This document shows positions 1-5,986 of a stretch of DNA of 11,816 bases, in pieces. How positions within the stretch are numbered: position 1 is the first letter of the stretch; the number at the start of each line of letters is the position of its first letter. The DNA comes from Saprospiraceae bacterium. Lineage in GTDB: Bacteria > Bacteroidota > Bacteroidia > Chitinophagales > Saprospiraceae. The stretch is from the NCBI GenBank assembly GCA_013042795.1, contig JABDPK010000104.1, positions 1-11,816 of the forward strand, read 5' to 3'. Position numbers and translations under genes: made by a program. The notes beneath the pieces were generated by a model. That model saw only the letters and a program-made list of their open reading frames with translations. It searched no databases and had not been told where the DNA came from.

Positions 1-1
1 T

Positions 2-100
2 GGCGGTCATATGGGACATGTCTTTAAAGATGGGCCAAAGCCTACAGGGTTAAGATATTGTATCAATTCAGTTTCGTTGGACTTTATTCCAGAAGAATAG
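2..100 (+). CDS. msrB: Peptide-methionine (R)-S-oxide reductase, C-terminal end only
   Basis: This is the last 32 codons of a gene that begins outside the window, read in the frame starting at base 2 and ending with TAG at 98-100. The peptide begins [20 protein letters not shown] and runs through INS to a FIPEE end. It matches the C-terminal signature of MsrB, including the HxGHVF segment and the RYCINS motif with the catalytic cysteine (TGT at 59-61). MsrB reduces the R-epimer of methionine sulfoxide in proteins, using thioredoxin or a similar donor. The zinc-binding and N-terminal parts are not visible, so cellular location and any fusion to MsrA cannot be judged. A run of 8-bp repeats starts six bases after the stop codon. 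Confidence 0.93.
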   Translation, partial: GGHMGHVFKDGPKPTGLRYCINSVSLDFIPEE

Positions 101-105
101 GTCTT

Positions 106-137
106 AGTTTAGCAGTTTATTAGTTTACGAGTTTATT
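106..137 (+). repeat. Four tandem 8-bp AGTTTANN units behind msrB
   Basis: Four consecutive octamers, AGTTTAGC, AGTTTATT, AGTTTACG and AGTTTATT, fill 106-137 without interruption. The first six bases are invariant and the last two vary. The block starts six bases after the msrB stop and ends 14 bases before the next start codon. A related block with the same 8-bp period lies immediately behind rimO (832-863), also reading AGTT in the direction of the upstream gene. The function is unknown. Confidence 0.8.
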
Positions 138-151
138 CGATATTCAGGGAT

Positions 152-610
152 ATGGAAAGTAATATGCATAAGTCAATATTTAGTACCGAAATTTCACCTC
201 TAAAGCAATCTGTTGCAGGTATCGTGCTGGTACTTTTATTATCCTTGATACTCAAACTACTGATCTCCGGAAATTACATTTCAAATAATCCGACTTTCTA
301 TTGGGAAGGCTCTTTTTCAATTTTGCTGATCTATATGGTATTCACCTGTTTATGGAGTTTTTCTTTCAGTGATAAAAACAAATATATATTCCATGGTATT
401 ATTGGCTTTGTATTGCTTGCAGCTGCAGGTGGTTACATCGCACAGATATTTTCGAAATACAGTATGGATGAGGCAGGTGCTTTTAGAATGCTCTATCTCA
501 TTTTCACCATTTGTTATATCATATTTTTAGGTATCGTTAATGCCATGCGAAAGATCCTTGAGCTTGTCAAGAAACAGGATGCGAGGCTTAGAGGGGAAGT
601 GGAAGACTAA
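152..610 (+). CDS. Uncharacterised four-helix membrane protein
   Basis: I do not recognise this 152-residue protein. It has four hydrophobic stretches at about residues 20-40, 53-72, 79-100 and 111-133, a short polar N-terminus, and a charged C-terminal tail (about 134-152) rich in Lys, Arg and Glu that is probably cytoplasmic. No catalytic motif, cysteine pair or metal-site pattern stands out. It is most likely an inner-membrane protein. The ATG at 152 follows CAGGGA closely. The alternative ATG at 164 (residue 5, MHKSIF) has GGAAAG about five bases upstream and may be the true start. It sits 51 bp after msrB in the same direction and could share its transcript, but the repeats between them make co-transcription uncertain. 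Confidence 0.75.
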   Translation: MESNMHKSIFSTEISPLKQSVAGIVLVLLLSLILKLLISGNYISNNPTFYWEGSFSILLIYMVFTCLWSFSFSDKNKYIFHGIIGFVLLAAAGGYIAQIFSKYSMDEAGAFRMLYLIFTICYIIFLGIVNAMRKILELVKKQDARLRGEVED

Positions 611-624
611 TGATGGGATGATGG

Positions 625-650
625 ACCTCCTTCGCTAAAGCTATGGCGGT
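625..650. repeat. REP-like interspersed palindrome, degenerate copy
   Basis: ACCTCC at 625-630 and GGCGGT at 645-650 form imperfect arms around a core TTCGCTAAAGCTAT. It matches the copy at 3144-3169 at 20 of 26 positions. The outermost pair differs in a compensated way (A-T here, T-A there), while one inner arm position is mismatched here. It appears to be an older copy of the same dispersed family, which I recall as frequent between genes in Bacteroidota. Confidence 0.6.
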
Positions 651-719
651 TAAAAATGAATTTATGAATAGTAATAGCAGCAGTCTTAAATCAATTAATT
701 GAAAATGAGTTTTGAGGTT

Positions 720-731
720 CCCCTACAGGGG
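720..731. repeat. Small GC-rich hairpin, CCCC-TACA-GGGG
   Basis: Four C at 720-723 and four G at 728-731 flank a TACA loop, followed by TTAGGGGTGAG. The run of C and G blocks stands out in AT-rich intergenic sequence and resembles another short dispersed Bacteroidota motif. No T-tract follows on either strand, so I do not call it a terminator. Confidence 0.35.
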
Positions 732-831
732 TTAGGGGTGAGAAGGGATTCGTTGATTGATTTATAAAATTATCGAAGCAGACCAATAATCAAGTCTCAT
801 CTTTCGATGCATCAGTACCGGAGGATAAAAG

Positions 832-863
832 CCTTAACTCTTCAACTCTTCGACTTTTAAACT
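832..863 (-). repeat. Four tandem 8-bp AGTT-type units overlapping the rimO stop
   Basis: Read on the minus strand, four adjacent octamers occur: AGTTTAAA (863-856), AGTCGAAG (855-848), AGTTGAAG (847-840) and AGTTAAGG (839-832). The first contains the rimO stop codon. The period is exactly 8 bp with AGT fixed. Position, length and direction relative to the preceding gene mirror the AGTTTANN block behind msrB (106-137). Confidence 0.7.
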
Positions 864-2164
864 ACATTCCCATACAAATCAAACGCCTCGGCATTTACAA
901 TCTCAACCATGGCAAAATCCCCGATCCGGGCAAAGTTGGAATTGGCATCGACCAGGATTTCATTGTCTACTTCCGGTGAGTCGTACTGGCTGCGACCAAT
1001 GAAGTAGTCTCCTTCTTTGCGATCAAATAAGACCTTGAAAGTCTTCCCTATCTTCTGCAGGTTCTTATTAAATGAAATGTCCTGTTGGATTTCCATTAAC
1101 ATATTCGCTCTTTCGGATTTGACTTCATCCGGAATATTATCTTCCAGGTCATAGGCCGAGGTATCTTCTTCATGTGAATAAGTGAATACGCCAAGGCGAT
1201 CAAACTGCATCTCTTTTACATAATCACATAAGACCTTGAAATCTTCTTCAGTTTCACCAGGAAAACCGACAAGCATAGTGGTTCGAAGAGCGATACCTGG
1301 ATTGATCTCTTTGATTTTCCTGATAAGATCTTTTTGCTCTTGTCGTGTGATTTGCCTTTTCATAGACTTGAGGACGGGATCCGAAGCATGTTGCAAGGGA
1401 ATATCAAGGTAGTTGCAAATTTTGTCATTCACTGCCATTTCTTCGATGACTTCAAGAGGAAATTTTGACGGGTAGGCATAATGCAGCCTGATCCAGTCAA
1501 TGCCATCAACTTCTGACAAAGCCTTGAGCAAATCTCTTAATGCGCGTCTTTTATAAATGTCAAGGCCATAGTAAGTCAGTTCCTGTGCAATCAGGATGAG
1601 TTCCTTCACACCATCCTTTGCCAGGTTTCGGGCTTCCTTTACCAGTTGCTCAATACTTTTTGAAATATGCTTACCTCTCATCAGCGGGATGGCGCAAAAT
1701 GAGCATGTCCTGTTGCAGCCTTCAGATATTTTCAGGTAGGCATAATGTCTGGGTGTACTGGTCCATCGCTCCCCTATCAACTCGTGTTTGTAATCTGCAT
1801 TCAGTTTGTTAAGCAGCGCTGGTAATTCGAGTGTACCGAAATAGGCATCGACTTCCGGAATTTCCTTTTCGAGATCTGATTTATACCTTTCTGAAAGACA
1901 TCCGGTCACATATAGTTTTTCAATTTGACCTTCTTTTTTCAAAGAAGCCCCTTCCAGGATCGTATCTATTGATTCCTGCTTGGCTTTATCAATAAAACCA
2001 CAGGTATTGATGATCAATATATTGGCATCTTCGGAATGATTGTCATGTTCCACTTCATATGCATTGGCCTGAAGTTGGGTGACCAGGTTTTCCGAATCCA
2101 CCAAGTTCTTAGAACAACCAAGAGTAATGACACTGACCTTATTTTCTTTTGCCTTTGTTTTCAT
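857..2164 (-). CDS. rimO: Ribosomal protein S12 methylthiotransferase RimO
   Basis: This 435-residue radical SAM enzyme adds a methylthio group to the beta-carbon of a conserved aspartate in ribosomal protein S12. The N-terminal MTTase domain carries the three auxiliary-cluster cysteines C17 (TLGCSKN), C55 (NTCGF) and C89 (TGCLSE). The central radical SAM domain has the CxxxCxxC motif at C150, C154 and C157 (EGCNRTCSFC). The last 65 or so residues resemble a TRAM RNA/protein-binding domain. Length and motif order fit RimO rather than MiaB, and TLGCSKN together with LTYYGLD-type text is typical of RimO. The start ATG lies seven bases after a TATCTTTG element, so the leader would be almost absent. 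The gene is divergent from the beta-barrel gene and convergent with the membrane-protein gene, and appears monocistronic. Confidence 0.96.
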   Translation of the reverse strand: MKTKAKENKVSVITLGCSKNLVDSENLVTQLQANAYEVEHDNHSEDANILIINTCGFIDKAKQESIDTILEGASLKKEGQIEKLYVTGCLSERYKSDLEKEIPEVDAYFGTLELPALLNKLNADYKHELIGERWTSTPRHYAYLKISEGCNRTCSFCAIPLMRGKHISKSIEQLVKEARNLAKDGVKELILIAQELTYYGLDIYKRRALRDLLKALSEVDGIDWIRLHYAYPSKFPLEVIEEMAVNDKICNYLDIPLQHASDPVLKSMKRQITRQEQKDLIRKIKEINPGIALRTTMLVGFPGETEEDFKVLCDYVKEMQFDRLGVFTYSHEEDTSAYDLEDNIPDEVKSERANMLMEIQQDISFNKNLQKIGKTFKVLFDRKEGDYFIGRSQYDSPEVDNEILVDANSNFARIGDFAMVEIVNAEAFDLYGNVV

Positions 2165-2171
2165 GCGTGCG

Positions 2172-2179
2172 CAAAGATA
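2172..2179 (-). promoter_or_regulatory. Probable -7 element (TATCTTTG) of the rimO promoter
   Basis: TATCTTTG on the minus strand fits the Bacteroidota sigma-factor -7 consensus TAnnTTTG exactly. It ends seven bases before the rimO ATG, so transcription would begin within a few bases of the start codon, giving a leaderless or near-leaderless mRNA. I see no good TTG-type -33 element at the expected distance upstream. Confidence 0.6.
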
Positions 2180-2242
2180 AACCTAATTCATATGATAATG
2201 TTCTGCTTAATGATTCGTTATTTTACGATACAATAATAACTG

Positions 2243-2977
2243 ATGAGAATTGTAATAATCCTGGTAATCATTTTCTTTTCTTCTGACGCTTATTCACAGA
2301 TCGGAGTTTCTGCAAAATACCTGAATAGCAATACCAGGGGATGGAATGACTTTATAGAAAATAGTTCAGAAGGTGAAACTTTCATGCAGAACGGGATGGA
2401 ATTTGGTCTCAATTATTGGTTTAGGTTAAAGAACCAACGTATAGAATTTCTTCCGGAAGTGATCTACAGTAAAAGGTCACAGGAAGAATTTCTTCCACAG
2501 CTCGACATAAATGAATCTGCCAGGATGACGACAATCGGAATCAATACCAATGTGCAGATCTATCCACTTGATTTTTATAATGACTGCAATTGTCCCACTT
2601 TTTCAAAAGACGGCAATGTCATTACCAAGGGATTTTACTGGTTGATAAGTCCCGGCATAGCACAGGTCAGCAAAGAATTAATGTATTTGAACTCCGATAT
2701 TGGCGGAGGCGAAATTGAAACCCTTGAGTCTTCAAGCAGGATTATAACACATATCGGCATCGGCGCAGGTCTTGATATCGGAATTGCTGATTTATTTACA
2801 ATTTCTCCTTTTGCAGTATATGACCTGTCCTTTGGTCATCAATGGAATGAACTTGCAGAGCCACTGGCAAGCACAGGGACCAATGAATTAGATACAAATA
2901 TATCAAGTCTGAATTTCGGTCTCAGGCTCATGTTCAGACCTGATTATGTGAAGCAAAACAGGGGTTTCAGGAGGTAG
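2243..2977 (+). CDS. Secreted outer-membrane beta-barrel-like protein
   Basis: The 244-residue product starts with a hydrophobic signal peptide (residues 1-18) and a plausible cleavage site after AYS, before QIGV. The mature part has alternating hydrophobic and polar strands with aromatic residues, for example at 52-62, 66-76, 96-108, 130-140 and 172-195, and a final strand SSLNFGLRLMFRP. This is the usual look of a small Bacteroidota outer-membrane beta-barrel of the porin-like type. A CNC dicysteine pair (C115, C117) sits in what is probably a loop. A short basic tail follows the last strand, which is slightly unusual for a barrel. No specific substrate can be assigned. The start is 78 bp from the divergent rimO start, and no clear own promoter was found. 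Confidence 0.7.
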   Translation: MRIVIILVIIFFSSDAYSQIGVSAKYLNSNTRGWNDFIENSSEGETFMQNGMEFGLNYWFRLKNQRIEFLPEVIYSKRSQEEFLPQLDINESARMTTIGINTNVQIYPLDFYNDCNCPTFSKDGNVITKGFYWLISPGIAQVSKELMYLNSDIGGGEIETLESSSRIITHIGIGAGLDIGIADLFTISPFAVYDLSFGHQWNELAEPLASTGTNELDTNISSLNFGLRLMFRPDYVKQNRGFRR

Positions 2978-3094
2978 GCTTTCTATTTTGGTTTATCAAC
3001 CTGCTGTATCTTTATTTAGCCACTTCTTCAAAGTATTGAGCCAGAGTTTTGGTAGGTAGTAGGAGTTTATCTTTCTTTTATGCCTTTGTGTAGA

Positions 3095-3114
3095 TGCTTC
3101 GCTGGAGAAAGGCG
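3095..3114. repeat. Possible third, decayed REP-like copy
   Basis: TGCTTCGCTGGAGAAAGGCG keeps the CTTCGCTG core and the terminal GGCG of the element found 49 bp downstream, but the left arm and part of the centre have diverged. It could be a decayed copy or a chance similarity. Its closeness to the intact copy is the main support. Confidence 0.3.
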
Positions 3115-3142
3115 TCAAATTATTGATGTCTGGAAGTAATTT

Positions 3143-3170
3143 ATCCGCCTTCGCTGAAGCTTCGGCGGAT
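3143..3170. repeat. REP-like palindrome with perfect 7-bp arms
   Basis: ATCCGCC at 3143-3149 and GGCGGAT at 3164-3170 are perfect inverted arms around the core TTCGCTGAAGCTTC, which itself contains the palindrome GAAGCTTC. It could fold as a stem-loop in RNA. It has the form of a dispersed intergenic REP-like element and matches the copy at 625-650 at 20 of 26 positions. No transposase is nearby. Confidence 0.7.
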
Positions 3171-3270
3171 GGGAAGTGACTGATTAAACTCAGGTCGGAG
3201 AATGATATAGATTGTTTTTCATTCAATGTGATTTTACTTTCTTTATACCAATCTTAAGTTAATAACATTC

Positions 3271-4968
3271 ATGTCATCAAATTCAAATCAGTCCCTGCCG
3301 CTTAATTTCGGTTCTGCGATCAAAATTTTAGGCCTTTCCCTGTTTAGTGCCGTCCTTATTCAAAACCTGTATGATTGGACCTCATTTGGTGGTTCCATGA
3401 TATGGCTCTTTTACCTGGGAATGCTCTTACTGGCCTTAATCAGCCTTTACTTCCTTTTAAGACCTCTCAATGAGATAATCCATACACCATATTTTGCGAT
3501 CACCTCTTTACTCACAGTTGCACTAGCTACAGCTTTTGGGACAGTGGTCAGCCAGGTCCATACACCGGCTGAATTTGCAGAAAGGTATGGCAGTATGAGC
3601 AAATTTCTTTCATTCATGCAAATGGATGACCTGTTTCATTCCTGGTGGTATGTACTATTGTTTGTGCTGATGACAATTAGTCTTGTAAAGATCAGCTATT
3701 ACAGGAGACCTGGTATTAAAAACCTTGGATTTCATCTTGCCCACCTGGGACCAGTCGTTATCCTCTTAGGTTTCTGGCTGGACTTTTATAGTGGGTTCAG
3801 GGGATTAATCCAGTTACAGAAAGGAATAGAAACAGATCATGTATGGGTATATAAGCCTAACACAAATAAAGTTAAGGACAGCCTAAAGCTTGATTTCAAT
3901 GTTCGGCTCGACAATTTTTCAATGGAAAAATTTTCACCGGATTACAGGATACAGATTTGGGAAAATGACAGGATAGAAAGAGAAGTCAGAACACCTGATG
4001 GTAATGTGACGAAAAGAATGGACGCCAAGGCATTGGCTTCGATCGAACCTGTGGTCAATAAAACCAGCAGGATATATAATTCTGATATCAGTTTTACGAT
4101 CAAGGAGTTCTACCCTAACTTTTACCTGGAATACAGTTACCCGGAGAATACTGATACGCTTGATCCCAAAGCACCAGGCATTTTATTCGAATTGTCAAAC
4201 CCACATGGGCAGGACCTCGTACATCTGCAATCTTATGTCATGGGTAGAGATCGTATAAGTGACCCTATTCTGAGTGTTGGGTTCGAGTTTTACTGGACAT
4301 TCCCGGAAGATATACAAACCAAATTGAACAATCCCGGACTTGATCCGGAATGGTACAGCAAAACCAGGATCCTGTTTGAAGGAGCTTCCAATAAAATTGT
4401 AGAATTGTTCAAAGGAAATACCACAGAAAGAGAAGCTTTAGCCGGAAATGATTTTCAAATTCCAGGTAAAAGCAAGAGTGGATACAAGGTCATCCAGATT
4501 TACCCGGATGCAGCTTACCTTGAATCCAAGCCTTCTTCAAGAAATGATATCCAGGATAACCCTGTCGCAAGGCTGGAAGTCAATCGGGAAACCTGGGAAG
4601 AACCAAAAAACGCTTTCCTATTTCCTTCGGACAAAGGAGCCGGCGGACATTTCAATATTCCGGATTCGCCATTTTTTCTGGCTTTGGAATCTATAAAACA
4701 TAAGGAAACCAAGTATTGGAAAAGTGATGTTTCTCTCCTTTCCAAAGCCGGTGAAACATTGAAAAAAAGATCTATAAAAGTAAACGAACCGATTTATCAT
4801 GATGGTTATCGTCTTTACCAGACTGATTATAATCCTGATAATCCAAATTACTCCGGGATAGGTATCAGCTATACACCTGGACTATATATTATTTATGCTG
4901 GATTCTATATCCTGGTAGCCGGCGTGTTTATGTTATTCTATTTTAAAAGTAAAAATCAGAAGTCATGA
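3271..4968 (+). CDS. resB: Cytochrome c biogenesis protein ResB (System II)
   Basis: This 565-residue membrane protein is the ResB/Ccs1 partner of the System II haem-attachment machine, which binds apocytochrome c in the periplasm and, with CcsA, joins haem to CxxCH sites. Membrane helices are seen at about 15-32, 43-63, 74-94, 122-141 and 153-172, with a final helix near 537-559. A large periplasmic domain lies between (about 175-535). H155 and H158 in the FHLAHLGP segment are good candidates for haem-ligand residues. The helix after MDDLFHSWWY is typical of the family. The stop codon overlaps the ccsA start (ATGA), showing translational coupling. Some Bacteroidota fuse the two proteins, but here they are separate. 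The cytochrome gene downstream is an obvious client. Confidence 0.88.
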   Translation: MSSNSNQSLPLNFGSAIKILGLSLFSAVLIQNLYDWTSFGGSMIWLFYLGMLLLALISLYFLLRPLNEIIHTPYFAITSLLTVALATAFGTVVSQVHTPAEFAERYGSMSKFLSFMQMDDLFHSWWYVLLFVLMTISLVKISYYRRPGIKNLGFHLAHLGPVVILLGFWLDFYSGFRGLIQLQKGIETDHVWVYKPNTNKVKDSLKLDFNVRLDNFSMEKFSPDYRIQIWENDRIEREVRTPDGNVTKRMDAKALASIEPVVNKTSRIYNSDISFTIKEFYPNFYLEYSYPENTDTLDPKAPGILFELSNPHGQDLVHLQSYVMGRDRISDPILSVGFEFYWTFPEDIQTKLNNPGLDPEWYSKTRILFEGASNKIVELFKGNTTEREALAGNDFQIPGKSKSGYKVIQIYPDAAYLESKPSSRNDIQDNPVARLEVNRETWEEPKNAFLFPSDKGAGGHFNIPDSPFFLALESIKHKETKYWKSDVSLLSKAGETLKKRSIKVNEPIYHDGYRLYQTDYNPDNPNYSGIGISYTPGLYIIYAGFYILVAGVFMLFYFKSKNQKS

Positions 4969-5801
4969 TAGAAAGTCTGTTTTATACTTCATTCCTTTAC
5001 AAAATGACCTTCCTGCTATATGGCTTAGCATTGCTGGGATATATCATTGGTCTTTTTAACAAGAAGAAAATTTTCGGAATGATCCCATTGTTCCTGTTTT
5101 ACATTGCTTTTTTCGCTTGTAGCTGGATGATCATTGACAGATGGATTGAAGCCGGTCGACCACCTTTCAAGACTTTTTATGAATCTCTGATCTTTGCGGT
5201 ATGGACAATCTCACTGGTTAGCCTGGCTATTGAAACAAGATTCAAGATCCGGCTGATTGGATTACTCTCTATACTGAGTGTCATTTTCATTTTTGTTTAC
5301 GCCCTGACAAAAAGAGATATTGAAATCATTGCATTGCCTCCTGCATTGCAGACCTGGTTGTTCATACCACATGTCATTTCCTACTTCCTGGCATACGGCG
5401 CATTGGTAGTTTCAGGTCTTGCGGCCATACTACATCTCGTTTATCCCCAAGGCATGAAAGCACATCATACAATGGGTGTCAATGCACATATTGACTTCAG
5501 TGATTTCACTTATGAGATTACAAAATTCGGATACCTTTTTCTTACTGCAGGATTGCTTCTTGGAGCATGGTGGGGACAGGTGGCATGGTCCAATTATTGG
5601 GGATGGGACCCTAAGGAAAACTGGGCATTTATCACATGGCTCATCTTTTCAGCATACCTGCATTTCAGGAATTTGGAAAGTTATAGCAAGCGAAAATTGT
5701 CATGGGTGGTTATTATAGGTGTGCTTGCTATCATTTTCACTTACCTGGGAATGGATTATTTACCGACAGCCGAAGACAGCTTGCATGTATATTCGGGTTG
5801 A
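4965..5801 (+). CDS. ccsA: Cytochrome c assembly protein CcsA (ResC)
   Basis: This 278-residue polytopic protein handles haem in System II cytochrome c maturation. It carries the tryptophan-rich WWD-type motif WSNYWGWDPKENWAFITW (about 208-225), which lies on the periplasmic face and binds haem. It also has flanking histidines that fit the family's ligands: H136 (FIPHV) and H274 (SLHVYSG at the extreme C-terminus). RPPFKTFYES (65-74) is another family signature. About eight hydrophobic segments are visible. The ATG at 4965 shares bases with the resB stop codon. It ends 185 bp before the 24-haem cytochrome gene. Length and ending are complete for a stand-alone CcsA. Confidence 0.93.
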   Translation: MIESLFYTSFLYKMTFLLYGLALLGYIIGLFNKKKIFGMIPLFLFYIAFFACSWMIIDRWIEAGRPPFKTFYESLIFAVWTISLVSLAIETRFKIRLIGLLSILSVIFIFVYALTKRDIEIIALPPALQTWLFIPHVISYFLAYGALVVSGLAAILHLVYPQGMKAHHTMGVNAHIDFSDFTYEITKFGYLFLTAGLLLGAWWGQVAWSNYWGWDPKENWAFITWLIFSAYLHFRNLESYSKRKLSWVVIIGVLAIIFTYLGMDYLPTAEDSLHVYSG

Positions 5802-5802
5802 C

Positions 5803-5885
5803 ATGATCCATATTTGACTGGTTTACAAACAGTTAAGCAACACTATTTTAAAAAATATTTTTTGATGATCCATGTCATATTTGAC
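5803..5885 (+). repeat. Imperfect direct repeat upstream of the cytochrome gene
   Basis: ATGATCCAT followed by ATTTGAC occurs at 5803-5818. The same words recur at 5865-5885 with five extra bases between them (GTCAT), which complete the inverted repeat described in the next entry. The two copies start 62 bp apart. An AT palindrome, AAAAAATATTTTTT (5850-5863), lies between them. This could be a duplicated regulator-binding region with one intact and one damaged site. Confidence 0.4.
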
Positions 5886-5887
5886 AT
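5872..5887. promoter_or_regulatory. Inverted repeat ATGTCA-TATT-TGACAT, candidate operator
   Basis: Two perfect 6-bp arms with a 4-bp spacer form a 16-bp dyad upstream of the cytochrome gene. The inner TGTCA-N4-TGACA has the 5-4-5 geometry of CRP/FNR-family boxes. If the promoter called at 5904-5931 is right, the dyad is centred about 55-60 bp upstream of the transcription start, which suits an activator. The identity of the regulator is inference. Confidence 0.4.
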
Positions 5888-5903
5888 TGATTATTATCAG
5901 TTT

Positions 5904-5931
5904 TTGGAGTTGTTTTCTGCTATAACTTTTG
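5904..5931 (+). promoter_or_regulatory. Candidate promoter for the 24-haem cytochrome gene
   Basis: TTG at 5904-5906 and TAACTTTTG at 5923-5931 resemble the Bacteroidota -33 and -7 elements. The -7 word has one T more than the TAnnTTTG consensus and the 16-base gap is a little short, so the call is tentative. It would leave a leader of about 50 bases. Confidence 0.35.
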
Positions 5932-5986
5932 TCACAGAAATGTAAAACAAAGGTTTTATCGCTTATCTCACAAACAACTTACTATC

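Larger units (their letters stand above)
611..856. other. Repeat-bearing intergenic region between convergent genes
   Basis: This 246-bp gap separates the convergent membrane-protein gene and rimO. It holds a degenerate REP-like palindrome (625-650), a small GC-rich hairpin (720-731) and, at its right end, 8-bp AGTT repeats that run into the rimO stop codon. I see no convincing coding sequence, RNA gene or T-tailed terminator for either gene. Confidence 0.6.
2996..3226 (-). other. Doubtful small ORF built partly from REP-like repeats
   Basis: An open frame of 76 codons runs on the minus strand through most of the gap before resB. Residues 20-28 (SAEASAKAD) are simply the translation of the REP-like palindrome at 3143-3170. 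A second SEAS stretch (about 43-46) comes from the degenerate copy at 3095-3114. The rest is polar and basic at the C-terminus (LKKWLNKDTAG), with no domain I recognise, no signal peptide and no clear ribosome binding site. It may be a chance frame or a remnant colonised by repeats. A real small protein is possible but less likely. Confidence 0.25.

Noticed and set aside
798..813. Terminator for rimO formed by CATC/GATG and GATGCATC
   Set aside because: Stems of four bases and no T-tract on the minus strand after them.
3212..3241. Promoter for resB (TTG at 3212-3214, TACTTTC at 3235-3241)
   Set aside because: The spacing is reasonable but the -7 word departs from TAnnTTTG at its end, so it is not called as a feature.
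4515..4800. Minus-strand open frames inside resB
   Set aside because: They overlap a clearly recognised gene and show no domain or start signal.
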